From contig JAWKIR010000003.1 in NCBI GenBank assembly GCA_041394245.1, forward strand, positions 372,001 through 436,000: a stretch of 64,000 nt of DNA. Direction: 5' to 3'. Positions 7,998-16,658 of the stretch are shown in pieces. The notes under the pieces are model-generated. The model was not told the origin of the DNA. It did no database searches and saw only the letters and a program-made list of their open reading frames with translations. Position 1 is the stretch's first letter, and each line of letters starts with the position of its first letter. Made by a program: the position numbers and the translations under genes. The stretch is from Acidimicrobiales bacterium. Lineage in GTDB: Bacteria > Actinomycetota > Acidimicrobiia > Acidimicrobiales > Aldehydirespiratoraceae.

Positions 7998-8299
7998 CAG
8001 CCCATCTCCTGAACCGAACGGGCCGCCGCCATCGCTTGGATGTCGCCGATGCGACGGAAGCGGTAGGCGTAGTCCGGGAGTTCCCTGGACCAGTGCAGCT
8101 CGCTCAGCGTTGTCATGGCCGTGTAGGTCATGGCCGTGTCGGCGACGAAGGCTGTGGCCTGGACGTCGGCCGCTTGGGTCAGCGCCCGCTCACCGATCTG
8201 GCGCAGGTGGCGCTGAGTGCGCCGACTGACCACCGCTCCCCCGCCGAGCGGCTGGGGCTGGAGGGCTTGGTTGAGGTTAGGGACGAGTTCATTGCTCAT
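7997..8299 (-). CDS. Hypothetical protein, 100 aa, first gene of small operon
   Basis: Soluble protein of unknown function with a mostly helical, Ala/Gln/Arg-rich composition (RTQRHLRQIGERALTQAADV). A GGAGA ribosome-binding site precedes the ATG. It opens a four-gene leftward unit whose members all overlap by a few bases, suggesting fixed stoichiometry. It is divergent from the rightward gene starting at about 8437. Confidence 0.6.
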   Translation of the reverse strand: MSNELVPNLNQALQPQPLGGGAVVSRRTQRHLRQIGERALTQAADVQATAFVADTAMTYTAMTTLSELHWSRELPDYAYRFRRIGDIQAMAAARSVQEMG

Positions 8300-8436
8300 C
8301 TGGGTTCTCCTGGTCTGGTTGGTACGAAGCGGTTCAGCGGATGCCGACCAGCTACGACACCCCCCGGGAAGTTGAGGGCGTTCTCCAAACCTTGAAGAAG
8401 CGAGCTGGGCATTTTCCAGGTGACAGAGTGGGCATC

Positions 8437-9264
8437 ATGAGCGACGCTCCCCAGCAGCAGAAGAGGCCGAAGCTGCCGAGCATCGATGCCGGCGCCGACG
8501 CTTCGTTCGATCCGTGGACCGAGGAGCATCTCGAGCCCCGGCCTGCGGTCTCGGTCGAGGACCTGGCGACGGAACTGACCCGAATCATGAAGAAGGGCCT
8601 GCCACTCAACCGCGGCCGGGCCGGTGACATTCTGCCGCACCTCCGCTCGGTGATCGCCAGGTCGATCCACCCGTACGACCACCAGAGCAGGATCAGCTCA
8701 CTGAACACACTGCTTGTTCGGTTCCTGATCGAACATGAAGAACCCGCAGGGGAAGCCCTGCGGGTGATGTTCTGCGTGACTACAGGAACGGCTGGAAGCA
8801 CGCTCCTTGATCGCTACGCCAAAGCAGCCGAGGCCATGGGCTACGACCCCGACCACTTCCGCAAACGAATCCTGCCGGAGTTGATCGAGCACCTGGCCAC
8901 CGTCATCTACGACGACTTGCTGCGCTACAAGCGCCGAGTGAAGCGGCCGGCGACTGCCGAAGAACCTACTGGCGACACACCATCGCTCTACGAACACCAC
9001 CTCACCCACGAGGAGGAGCTGGTTTCACGGATCTGGGCGAGAGTCTACGTGTGGCGAGCGGAGCTGATCGCTCAAGGACGATTTGAACGCTCAGCTGGCT
9101 ACGCCAGCCAAGCAGAGGATCACCGGGTTGCAGCCGTGAGGGAGTTGGACGCACTCCGAGAACTGATCCAGGAGTACCGACAGACCTACGGGCAGGACCT
9201 GATCCGGCATGGGGAGGCGGAGTACTCCGTGGAAGGGTTGGAGCGGCTGGTCGCCATCACGTAG
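8437..9264 (+). CDS. Hypothetical helical protein, 275 aa
   Basis: Unknown cytosolic protein, alpha-helical throughout, with no recognised catalytic motif. It contains a central segment DRYAKAAEAMGYDPDHFRKR and a C-terminal charged helical segment (AAVRELDALRELIQEYRQTY). An in-frame ATG at 8341 would add 32 residues of less protein-like sequence and leave only about 40 bp to the divergent gene, so 8437 is preferred. Its 3' end overlaps the convergent regulator gene at 9257 by 8 bp. The sequence resembles accessory proteins of integrative elements, but I cannot name a family. Confidence 0.62.
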   Translation: MSDAPQQQKRPKLPSIDAGADASFDPWTEEHLEPRPAVSVEDLATELTRIMKKGLPLNRGRAGDILPHLRSVIARSIHPYDHQSRISSLNTLLVRFLIEHEEPAGEALRVMFCVTTGTAGSTLLDRYAKAAEAMGYDPDHFRKRILPELIEHLATVIYDDLLRYKRRVKRPATAEEPTGDTPSLYEHHLTHEEELVSRIWARVYVWRAELIAQGRFERSAGYASQAEDHRVAAVRELDALRELIQEYRQTYGQDLIRHGEAEYSVEGLERLVAIT

Positions 9265-9589
9265 ATGCGTCGATGTCCAGGCGGAGTTGGAGATACGCCG
9301 GGTCTTCAACTCGGCCGACGAGCTGGTCGAGCGACTGCAGATCCAGCGCCGACGCCAGCCGGAGGAGGACGGTGAGGCCGGGTTCGCGCGAACTGGTGTT
9401 GGAGGGATCACGCAGGTAGGCGTACAGGGTTGACTCTGGAAGGTCTGCACGGGCGGCGAGCGCAGGGACGGAGTCCAGTTCAGGATGCTGGTCGAGCGCA
9501 GCGCGCAACCGAACTGCGAAGTTCGCGCGAACGCGCGCATCCCAGGCAATGTCGTGGTCAGATCGGATTGCCCTCTTGTTGCGCCCCAA
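9257..9589 (-). CDS. Small XRE/Cro-like DNA-binding protein
   Basis: A 110-residue protein dominated by one helix-turn-helix domain: FAVRLRAALDQHPELDSVPA, then LAARADLPESTLYAYLRDP, then LTVLLRLASALDLQSLDQLV. It is probably a sequence-specific regulator. The start is a TTG at 9589. A perfect 14-bp CGCGCGATCGCGCG palindrome lies 38-51 bp upstream, and a TTCGCGCGAA palindrome lies inside its own coding region (9522-9531). Similar CGCGCG repeats flank other promoters in this element, making this a candidate common regulator (inference). Confidence 0.75.
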   Translation of the reverse strand: MGRNKRAIRSDHDIAWDARVRANFAVRLRAALDQHPELDSVPALAARADLPESTLYAYLRDPSNTSSREPGLTVLLRLASALDLQSLDQLVGRVEDPAYLQLRLDIDAST

Positions 9590-9626
9590 GGCTGATATTC
9601 TGCCCCGGCATGGATCCCAGGACCAG

Positions 9627-9640
9627 CGCGCGATCGCGCG
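9627..9640. promoter_or_regulatory. Perfect 14-bp CGCGCGATCGCGCG palindrome
   Basis: Self-complementary site upstream of the small XRE gene (start 9589). It is the best-formed copy of a CG-rich motif that recurs upstream of promoters near 9950, 14200 and 20650. It is a likely binding site for a dimeric regulator. The rest of the 480-bp gap 9590-10068 holds only the rightward promoter near 9966 and no convincing gene. Confidence 0.5.
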
Positions 9641-9965
9641 GTGAGATTTTCTTTGGAGTATCCACCACTTCGGCTCGGGTTTACGCTAGCCCTCCGAACA
9701 CCTATGCTTGGCGCTTCGTCGGCTCGACAGCTGAGCCGACGATTCGTTCTTCCGGAGCAGGACTGCCTTCCAGCTCTGACCGGTCGAGACCACAAGCGAA
9801 AGGGTTCACGCAAGCCCCACGTTGGGAACTGCGTGACGTCATGCGTCCAACCACACTTGTCAATCCAGTCTCGGGAACTAGGGGCGGGTGCTGTGTTGAC
9901 CACGAACTGTCGTTCGAGTACTCACAATCGGCGGCGATCAGCCGACGCGCACTTGGCGCGCCCTG

Positions 9966-9994
9966 TTTCAAAAAGGCGGATACTCATGTATAGT
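9966..9994 (+). promoter_or_regulatory. Promoter for the 78-aa gene
   Basis: TTTCAA (9966-9971), a 17-bp spacer and TATAGT (9989-9994) form a sigma-70-like promoter pointing at the gene starting at 10069. Immediately upstream lies a CG-rich inverted motif (CGCGC...GGCGCG, about 9945-9961) resembling the repeats next to the other element promoters. Confidence 0.5.
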
Positions 9995-10068
9995 ACAAAG
10001 TATCACTTGCTAAATTCGGCGGTGTACCGGCCGGCAGCCGTTAAGCGCTGGACTGGGGAAAGAGCATC

Positions 10069-10305
10069 ATGAGTCGACGAGACTCAAACTACTGGCTCGC
10101 TGGAGACGCTGAGCCTCTTATCGAATGTGACATGTGGCCAGAGATAAAAATTGAGGACCTCGGCGATCTAGACGAGGTTGCTAAGAAGATGGGGCTTCGC
10201 CACAGTGGCATGCGTGACCAGGTCGGTGGTTCTCTGGTTGGTTGGCTGATAGAAACACTTCCGGATGAGGTAGCTGAAGCTCAAAAACAGACGTCTTGTG
10301 ACTAA
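10069..10305 (+). CDS. Small hypothetical acidic protein, 78 aa
   Basis: Unknown function. It is rich in Asp/Glu (IKIEDLGDLDEVAKKMGLRH) and has a C-terminal segment SLVGWLIETLPDEVAE. GGGAAAGAG precedes the ATG and a plausible promoter lies 75 bp upstream. Base composition around it is noticeably more AT-rich than the transfer genes, fitting acquired cargo. It converges on the 576-aa membrane-protein gene. Confidence 0.55.
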   Translation: MSRRDSNYWLAGDAEPLIECDMWPEIKIEDLGDLDEVAKKMGLRHSGMRDQVGGSLVGWLIETLPDEVAEAQKQTSCD

Positions 10306-10348
10306 GCATCTTCTTTGACGCCCACAGTTGTAGGCTTCGGTCGTCCTT

Positions 10349-12079
10349 CTAACTAATCGGTGCAGAGCTGAGCAAGACGACAAAGAATGCTACAGCCGCC
10401 AACGACATTGTCGCAATACCTCCGAGTCGATAGGCGCGCTCGAGCCCTAGCTTCTCGTCGCTAAAGCGGATAGACGGTCCGGACTGCTCAACTCGCGGCC
10501 TCGGTACGACTGCGACGAAGCTGATGAGGAGCCCACCGGAAGCTGCGACCGCAGCCATCAGCCGTGCAACAAACGAGACTGATCTCTCGCTTCGATACCA
10601 AACTATCGATTCATCTGGCTCCACGTCGTCAACCGTATCAGGCGTGCACTCAGGTCGAGCCGCCATCCCAATCTCTTCATTCGGCTCAACGACTTCTGCT
10701 GAGGCGAGATCAGAACAGGCGTCCACATGTACTGCGGCCATACTGGCGATCACAACGAATGCGGCTGCAAACAGAGATACGGCCGCTGCGACAAGTCTCA
10801 GCCCTCTACCTATGCGACTTACAAACGGCGATTCACTGAACGTAACCGCCCCCAGAACAACTGCAGGTAGTCCCGCAATCAACCCAATAGCCGAGTTATC
10901 AACGGCAATGCTCGACTCCCTACCAACTGCGAAACCTATCGCCGCCAGAAGTACCGACACGACGGCAGCCAACGTAAGCGTACTTGACCGAGCAATCTGA
11001 ACTTGGTAGTGGAACGTCGCCTCTGCGTCTGACTTCTTCTCAAGAAGCAGAGAAGAATAGGCTAGCACCTCATCAGATGCATCATACATTGGCGAGTCAT
11101 GAACGCCCTTCTTAAACCCGACGGCATTGTGGTCCCAGTATAGCGCATTAGAAGTTAGACTATCTGGTGTTCGACAGACGAGGTAATAGGATCCGCAATG
11201 ATCAGCCATCTGTGCCGATCTCGACAGTTCTATTGGCGCCATTGACAAGAGGCGTAGCATGCGGATAGCTGCATAGGATGGAAGGCCGAATAGCACTCCC
11301 GTGAGCCGACGCTTGAGCTTCTCACGTTTTGCGAATTCAAGCTCGACCGAAGGGGTTCTGTCGGAGAAGAACGACTGAAGTTTCTCTTTCTCCCGACTCG
11401 TCTGTCCGGTGTACTCGATAGAGTCAGTGAAGCTGTGGCTTAGAGTCACATAGTCGTTCGGTTTGGCAGACGTCAATACGACTAAGTACGCCGACTTCGA
11501 TAGGTTCTTGACACTCGTATCGAAACGCCTACTTGGTGTAGCGTCTAGGCCAAGGTCTTTGATAGCGGCGCTAATAGCCTCCAAAACTTGGCGATCTTGG
11601 GACTCATCGGACCTCCTCCGAATATATCCACTGTTGCCAATACTGCCCTTGCGAATCAAGTTCCTCATTGGCCTGACTAGGTTCTCGATCTGTTGCCCAG
11701 TAGCTGTTTCCAGCCTCCCTGCGTCATGGAGCTGGGAGAGAACCAAAGCTTGCGCAACAATATGAGCACGTACCGAGCCACTTAGTATAGGAAGCTTCTG
11801 TCCGGCGTCGTTGTACGCCACAAGATCGGGAAGTCGCGTCTTGTCAAAGATGCCGAGCGGCAACAGTACATCCTGTTCCTCAAGGGCATCTCCTTCAAGT
11901 CTCGGAACTAGAATCTGTTGGGTTATCGTCCAGCGATAGTGTTCGGGTTTTTCTGACAGATCGAGCACTTCGGTTCGTCGCACCAAGTATCTCGTGGGAG
12001 CGTTGAGAATTGTGCCTAGGCGGACTAGCACTCGAACGTCTCGTCCAGCTATAGGCGGAGCATCTGATGCTTCTGACAT
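10349..12079 (-). CDS. Hypothetical membrane protein, 576 aa
   Basis: Large soluble N-terminal region (about 1-365), rich in charged residues and with no motif I recognise, followed by about five membrane helices: STLTLAAVVSVLLAAIGFAV near 370, AIGLIAGLPAVVLGAVTF near 398, LVAAAVSLFAAAFVVIASMA near 435, a helix near 510 and another near 555. An acidic loop with three Cys sits between helices 3 and 4. A cytoplasmic sensor joined to a membrane anchor is reminiscent of some anti-phage membrane effectors, but nothing diagnostic is present. AT-richer than its surroundings. The gap 12080-12285 upstream shows no gene. Confidence 0.7.
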   Translation of the reverse strand: MSEASDAPPIAGRDVRVLVRLGTILNAPTRYLVRRTEVLDLSEKPEHYRWTITQQILVPRLEGDALEEQDVLLPLGIFDKTRLPDLVAYNDAGQKLPILSGSVRAHIVAQALVLSQLHDAGRLETATGQQIENLVRPMRNLIRKGSIGNSGYIRRRSDESQDRQVLEAISAAIKDLGLDATPSRRFDTSVKNLSKSAYLVVLTSAKPNDYVTLSHSFTDSIEYTGQTSREKEKLQSFFSDRTPSVELEFAKREKLKRRLTGVLFGLPSYAAIRMLRLLSMAPIELSRSAQMADHCGSYYLVCRTPDSLTSNALYWDHNAVGFKKGVHDSPMYDASDEVLAYSSLLLEKKSDAEATFHYQVQIARSSTLTLAAVVSVLLAAIGFAVGRESSIAVDNSAIGLIAGLPAVVLGAVTFSESPFVSRIGRGLRLVAAAVSLFAAAFVVIASMAAVHVDACSDLASAEVVEPNEEIGMAARPECTPDTVDDVEPDESIVWYRSERSVSFVARLMAAVAASGGLLISFVAVVPRPRVEQSGPSIRFSDEKLGLERAYRLGGIATMSLAAVAFFVVLLSSAPIS

Positions 12080-12285
12080 TGATGACTTTCATAATAGGTC
12101 TAGTAGTGTCATGGTAGCTATGGAGGTTACGAAGACTAACACCACAATCGGCATAGAGCCAAGGCCTGCGTGATCGGTGCTAGGCTCGGCGTATTCTTCC
12201 AAAAACAGCGCGACCGTATGTATCACAAGGACCTATGCTGAGCTTGTCTGACTGACGAGGTACTGGACGGCCGGAATCGGGTCCT

Positions 12286-12846
12286 TCAGGTTTTGCGATA
12301 CACCACCGGAGCCCGTCCCCGTCCTGAGTGCTCAGCATCCGCCCCCTCATCCGTTATGACCTTATCCCTCACCAGCTCAGCGAGCGCCTTCCGGATGGTG
12401 CCGTACGATGCCCCTGTCTTGTCCTCAAGATCCCTGGAAGTGAAGTTCCCAGTTGAGGGCACTGCTGCCTTCACGTCTTCGATTGTCACTCGGGATCTGC
12501 GCTGCCTGTCACCGGGAGCAGTAGTACTTCTACCCATACTGACTAGCCCCGCCGACTTGAGATCGGCTGCTGGCACACCCATATCACCCAGCACTGAGGG
12601 GTCGAGGTCTTGCTCATCTACGTACTGCTTCGCGTGGTCGATGAATGCATCACGAAACGCTGTGCCATCAACCTCTTCTGCTCGCTTCAGCTCTGTGCGC
12701 GCCTTCCACTCAGCGATCGCGTCGCCCGAGCTGACGGCAGACTCAACTTGCTCCCGCAACTTGACGATCTCATCCTCATCCCGCAGCGACTCAGGGTCGC
12801 GCAGGTACGTCAGGTAGTTGCGAATTGCTGACTCGGTTTCGCTCAT
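12286..12846 (-). CDS. Winged-helix protein, 186 aa
   Basis: A helical N-terminus (AIRNYLTYLRDPESL, then a charged helix) precedes a C-terminal winged-helix domain (RVTIEDVKAAVPSTGNFTSR, DLEDKTGASYGTIRKALAEL, VRDKVITDEG), ending in GRGRAPVVYRKT. It is probably a DNA-binding regulator or a recognition subunit. I chose the ATG at 12846 over an upstream in-frame start at 12867. It is the last gene of a three-gene leftward operon with the HEPN-like and DUF2188 proteins, separated from the HEPN-like stop by 31 bp. Confidence 0.68.
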   Translation of the reverse strand: MSETESAIRNYLTYLRDPESLRDEDEIVKLREQVESAVSSGDAIAEWKARTELKRAEEVDGTAFRDAFIDHAKQYVDEQDLDPSVLGDMGVPAADLKSAGLVSMGRSTTAPGDRQRRSRVTIEDVKAAVPSTGNFTSRDLEDKTGASYGTIRKALAELVRDKVITDEGADAEHSGRGRAPVVYRKT

Positions 12847-12877
12847 GACACGGAGCGTAGCAACCAAGCCGGCCCGC

Positions 12878-13849
12878 CTACACTCCCGCCAACTCCGGCA
12901 TGCCGAACCTGAGCTCGTTCCACACGCCGTTGCTCTGCAACTGGTGTAGCTCCCGTACCAACGATGAAATCAGCATCAATCCCACCAAAGCGTTCGCCGG
13001 CTGAAACTGCACCTCATCCACCGTGTGTGCTGCGCTGTGCCGATTGAAGTCGGAGGGCTGAACAGGATCCATCACGTCACAGTTCGCCAACGCCTGGTTG
13101 ACACAGACCCCGAGCAGGTACAACCGGGCCAAGCGGTAGGGCTGGTCATCCGGATCACGGTCGAACTCTGCCTGCATCTCCGGGAACCTCCGGAAGCGCA
13201 TGTGCACCTGCAAAATGGCAGTGAGGATGGAGCCGCAGTAAGACTGCACTGGCTCCCAGTGGCCGTCCCTTGCTGCTGCCACCGCCTTCGCAACCTTCGG
13301 CACCAACACCGCCACCGGCGTCCCGGACACCACCGCCACCGCTTCTACGCAGTCCTCGAGGATCTCATCACGGCGCGCCAGCAACACCGCCTCAACGTCA
13401 CCTGCTTCGATCAGCTCCTCGACGATCGACAAACGAGGTAGCCAGACCACCGGCACACCGCTCGCGCCCATCAGCGCCGACGCACCTGACCAGAAGGCCT
13501 CGCCGTCCTCCCAGTTGGCTGGCCACTCCTCCTCGACCTGTTCGGCCCACCGAGCCAACGAATCCAGCAGTTCCGGACTGATCAAGTTGGGCAGGAGGTC
13601 CTTTGTCCAGGACTGCAACACCGAATCCAGCTGACTCCGCACAACATCCCGAAACCCGGCGAACATCTCCTCGTTGCGCGCCACTATCGATGCTGCGTAC
13701 TGCTGGAACTGCGGTGAGCAGAACTGGTCGTACGACTGCCAGACCGACTCCAGCGCTCGAGCGGACGAGACCTGCTGGCGCATGTCGAGCGATGCCATGA
13801 AGCTCTCTGCTCTCAAGGCCGGCCATACGTCGTTCCAATCACCTGACAT
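12878..13849 (-). CDS. Hypothetical protein with HEPN-like C-terminus
   Basis: A 323-residue helical protein. Near residue 270 it carries DFNRHSAAHTVDE followed by ANALVGLMLISSLVRELH. The Arg-X4-His spacing (R-H-S-A-A-H) and the following hydrophobic helix match the catalytic signature of HEPN-type ribonucleases and the NRH...H tail seen in several abortive-infection-like proteins. Activity is inference. Two starts are possible, ATG 13849 or GTG 13855; the latter lies only 3 bp after the upstream stop. The middle gene of the DUF2188 operon. Confidence 0.65.
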   Translation of the reverse strand: MSGDWNDVWPALRAESFMASLDMRQQVSSARALESVWQSYDQFCSPQFQQYAASIVARNEEMFAGFRDVVRSQLDSVLQSWTKDLLPNLISPELLDSLARWAEQVEEEWPANWEDGEAFWSGASALMGASGVPVVWLPRLSIVEELIEAGDVEAVLLARRDEILEDCVEAVAVVSGTPVAVLVPKVAKAVAAARDGHWEPVQSYCGSILTAILQVHMRFRRFPEMQAEFDRDPDDQPYRLARLYLLGVCVNQALANCDVMDPVQPSDFNRHSAAHTVDEVQFQPANALVGLMLISSLVRELHQLQSNGVWNELRFGMPELAGV

Positions 13850-13858
13850 GGCCACGGC

Positions 13859-14092
13859 TCAGCCCGGAGGAGGGAACGGGTCGTTCCCGTAGCTGTTGCG
13901 CTCACCGATCTTCCCGTCCTGTTTGTGGATCAGGTGCTCGGTGTTCTCGCGCATGGCCGTTTTCCGACCAGCCGACTGCGCCTCCTTCTTGGTCGGATAC
14001 ACCTTCGACACTGAATCCGACCCGGCTCGCCGGTTGGCCCAACCATCACCGTGCTTGACCGTGTGGACCGGTGGCTTCTTCGACTTGCTCAT
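13859..14092 (-). CDS. DUF2188 domain protein
   Basis: A 77-residue DUF2188 protein: VHTVKHGDGWANRRAG, YPTKKEAQSAGRKTA, HKQDGKIGERNSYGNDPFPP. The HGDGW and GRI-ERNSYGNDPFP signatures are typical of this small beta-hairpin family, whose role is unknown. Start ATG 14092 is supported by GGAGAAG eight bases upstream. It is first in a three-gene leftward operon and is driven by the conserved promoter-leader module at 14093-14244. Confidence 0.85.
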   Translation of the reverse strand: MSKSKKPPVHTVKHGDGWANRRAGSDSVSKVYPTKKEAQSAGRKTAMRENTEHLIHKQDGKIGERNSYGNDPFPPPG

Positions 14093-14244
14093 GAGACTTC
14101 TCCAATGCGTTGGGGGATCGAACACCGGGAGGAGTCCCGGGATGCCCCCAAACTACACCGAGATAAGTACACGAGTGCAACTATTAGTGAGCGCTCGGCC
14201 ACTGCGCGCGTCCAGCGCGAACTGTGGCACACTCCGCGCGACCA
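14093..14244 (-). promoter_or_regulatory. Promoter-leader module A (duplicated at 20553-20699)
   Basis: Leftward promoter with TGTAGT -10 (14152-14157) and TTGCAC -35 (14175-14180), 17-bp spacer. Ten bp upstream of the -35 begins a CG-rich repeat block (14191-14244) with two CGCGCG boxes. The leader contains a hairpin CCGGGA-ctcc-TCCCGG (14125-14140) about 10 bp after the -10, then TTGGAGAAG as ribosome-binding site. The whole unit aligns with the module before the gene at 20552. From the -10 through the CG block the alignment is ungapped at an offset of 6455; within 14191-14244, 40 of 54 bases match. Confidence 0.7.
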
Positions 14245-14622
14245 CACTTGGTGTTGGATGCCTCACGGAGAGAGCTTGTCGGCATTCGTAAGTCGCGTCG
14301 TCGACCTACGCCGCCCTCCGCCAGAACGGGTAGAACAACACCCCGACGTTCCAGTACGCCAACACCCCTACCTGATTCAGCTGCACCGAGGAGGACAGAA
14401 TCTGGACTACCTGGATGTCGGCGGAAAGCTCAGCACCCGTCTACGGTCGGGCAGGTTCGTTGGCACTTTCTGGGCGGCACCTCGCGTCGATCTGATTGAC
14501 CAGACAGGCGAAGGTGCAGTCGAGCACCGACAGATCCAACTCCGGCTGGCAGCTCGTTTGAACAAAAACCTGAGTAGATTCCGAGTCGCTAGCGACTGAC
14601 CCGTCAACTCGTCGGAGGCGTA
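14245..14622. other. Intergenic stretch without a supported gene
   Basis: Open frames exist on both strands, but none has a convincing start, ribosome-binding site or protein-like composition. On the minus strand a hydrophobic stretch near 14300-14400 could be a broken membrane-protein remnant, but I cannot support it. It separates the leftward DUF2188 operon from the rightward membrane protein gene. Confidence 0.4.
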
Positions 14623-16563
14623 GTGGGAGACGAAGGCGAAGCTGTACTGCGCGACTATACCCTACCCACGGATCGCGCGCGGGCAATCTCGGAGAGATTG
14701 ACGATGAATTTGGCGATCTTGGTTGGCTGCGTCGTCGCAGGCCTTGCGGTACTCATCATTCGTCCCACCGTCTTCCCAGATGGGTCTGTCAACCTTGACG
14801 AGATTGCCTACCTCACTCAGGCAAGCGCCATCGAGTCGGGTGACTTGACGCTTCCCGCATCGACCCACGATCCGCATTTCCGACCATTTCTCAGCGCCAC
14901 ATCCGGAGATCGAATCATCTTCAAGTATCAGCCCCTATGGCCAAGCGTTATAGCAGCTGGCAACGCCCTCGGTTTCCATGGTGCAAACCTCCTTGCACTG
15001 CTGGCTGCCGCTGGTCCAGCGCTCCTAGCGTGGTTCACGTTCGAAGTTGGCCGGGATCGCATAGCAACGATAGCGTCCGCTTCAATCGCAAGCCTCACGC
15101 CCTTCCTCTGGATCCAGTCGAGTACCTTCCTCGGCTACCATCCTTCGGTTCTGCTCGTCTGCACAGCGGGAGCGCTGCTTCTGAGAGGAGGGCGAACCGC
15201 GTCGCCAGCTCTGCTGACTTTCGGAGCCACAGTCGCCAGCTTGGGGCTACTCCACCGACCGTTCGACACAGCAATCCTCATCATTCCGGTAGCTCTATAC
15301 GTAGTGTGGCAATCCCGTCTGGGCTTCATGAAGATCGCAACTTGCTTCGCAATCGGGTCTGTGGGCCCTTTGGTGCTTTTCCTGTTGTACAACGCCCACA
15401 CCACTGGCAGGGCCACTCAGTTGCCGTTCAATATCTCCGGTGGGCTCGACAAGTTCGGCTTCGGCACTCGAGCTAGCTTCGTCGTACCAGAATCAGGCCC
15501 TGATGGGCAGGTGAACTACACGCCTGGGAAGGCGCTCCAGTCTCAGCTCACTAATCTCCGATCGCTTCCCCGATTCTTAGCGGCAGCACCCCTGATTGTC
15601 GGTCTAGCCGTGGCTGCGTCTGTAGGGCTTCGCAAGCGTCCCGAAGTGCGGCTACTGCTGGCAATGAGCGTGACGATTGTCGTTGGCTACACCTTCTGGT
15701 GGGGAACGGCGAATCTAGTAGAGTTTGAACTACATAGATCCCTCGGACCCGCCTACCATTATTCACTTCTTATTCCTGTAGTGACCTTGGCCTCTATCGG
15801 CTTTTCATTCTGCTGGAACCGCTGGAACCGACCGATTCTCGTCAGTATATGCATCGTCTTGAGCTTGGCGTGGATACCGATGAACGTTGCAGCCCTTCAA
15901 GATGCTCAGCAGGACGGCGATCTACGCTCTGCACAGCTAGCCATTGTCGATGAGGTCAGTGAAGGACTGGTGATTGCCCCTCCTTTGTATCCAGGTGACC
16001 CGTACGTGCGAGTGGCGAACGACGCACAGCTGCAGAACCCCGTGATCGTCGCCCTCGACACCGGAGATTCCATCCTTGACCTAGTCAGGATGCATCCTGA
16101 TCGGGAAGTAGCTGTTGTCCGACAACTATCTGCCTTCGATGACTTGTTTGGCCCCTCGACCCAGTCGCTGGTCAGGCCTGAAGTCCTACGTTCGGATGGC
16201 AACGGCTATGTGGTCACCATCAAGCCAATGGACGAACGCTTTTCTGTGGCGTATCTCGGAATCGATGACACGTACTCAAGTCTGGGCGACCTTGCCGACA
16301 CAGGCGGAGCGATGAGAGTTAGTGAGTCAGATCTCAAGGACGCTCAGACACTTACAGTAGGCGTGCAGCCGATCGACGAAGATGGCGATCAGGTACAACG
16401 ATGGGCAGAGTGCGTCTTCGAAGTTGGGGTATCGGAAACCGGAAACGTGGAGTTGCTGGCGCCATGCGCACCTCAGCACTTCTACGTCTTCCCAAACTCC
16501 GAGCCCTTCGTAGCCAGAGAAGACATCTCATCAATCGTGCGCGTCCGAATTTCTGAGGGTTAA
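14623..16563 (+). CDS. GT-C-like polytopic membrane glycosyltransferase
   Basis: A 646-residue protein with about 9-11 membrane helices in the first 430 residues and a soluble extracytoplasmic C-terminus. The first periplasmic loop has VNLDEIAYLTQA, matching the acidic D-E motif of GT-C enzymes that use polyprenyl-phosphate sugars (GT39/ArnT/PMT-like). A likely role is transfer of a lipid-linked sugar to a surface glycan or protein. Start is GTG 14623 with GGAGGCG upstream. Codon use and base composition are less GC-rich than the backbone, so it is probably acquired cargo. Confidence 0.72.
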   Translation: MGDEGEAVLRDYTLPTDRARAISERLTMNLAILVGCVVAGLAVLIIRPTVFPDGSVNLDEIAYLTQASAIESGDLTLPASTHDPHFRPFLSATSGDRIIFKYQPLWPSVIAAGNALGFHGANLLALLAAAGPALLAWFTFEVGRDRIATIASASIASLTPFLWIQSSTFLGYHPSVLLVCTAGALLLRGGRTASPALLTFGATVASLGLLHRPFDTAILIIPVALYVVWQSRLGFMKIATCFAIGSVGPLVLFLLYNAHTTGRATQLPFNISGGLDKFGFGTRASFVVPESGPDGQVNYTPGKALQSQLTNLRSLPRFLAAAPLIVGLAVAASVGLRKRPEVRLLLAMSVTIVVGYTFWWGTANLVEFELHRSLGPAYHYSLLIPVVTLASIGFSFCWNRWNRPILVSICIVLSLAWIPMNVAALQDAQQDGDLRSAQLAIVDEVSEGLVIAPPLYPGDPYVRVANDAQLQNPVIVALDTGDSILDLVRMHPDREVAVVRQLSAFDDLFGPSTQSLVRPEVLRSDGNGYVVTIKPMDERFSVAYLGIDDTYSSLGDLADTGGAMRVSESDLKDAQTLTVGVQPIDEDGDQVQRWAECVFEVGVSETGNVELLAPCAPQHFYVFPNSEPFVAREDISSIVRVRISEG

Positions 16564-16658
16564 GGGCGTGACGGTCCGAGTGCTTCCGGTCTCCGATACA
16601 AAGTTCGCCAACTCGGCAAAGGCGACATCGGACAGTCTGTTCGTCTAGCTTTTCTAGT

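Noticed and set aside
9430..10072. Overlapping open frames on the plus strand between the XRE gene and the 78-aa gene
   Set aside because: No recognisable domains or ribosome-binding sites; they cover the palindrome and promoter signals.
14051..14599. Open frame of about 180 codons on the plus strand
   Set aside because: It overlaps the DUF2188 gene and the promoter module, has no ribosome-binding site, and has a composition typical of a chance frame.
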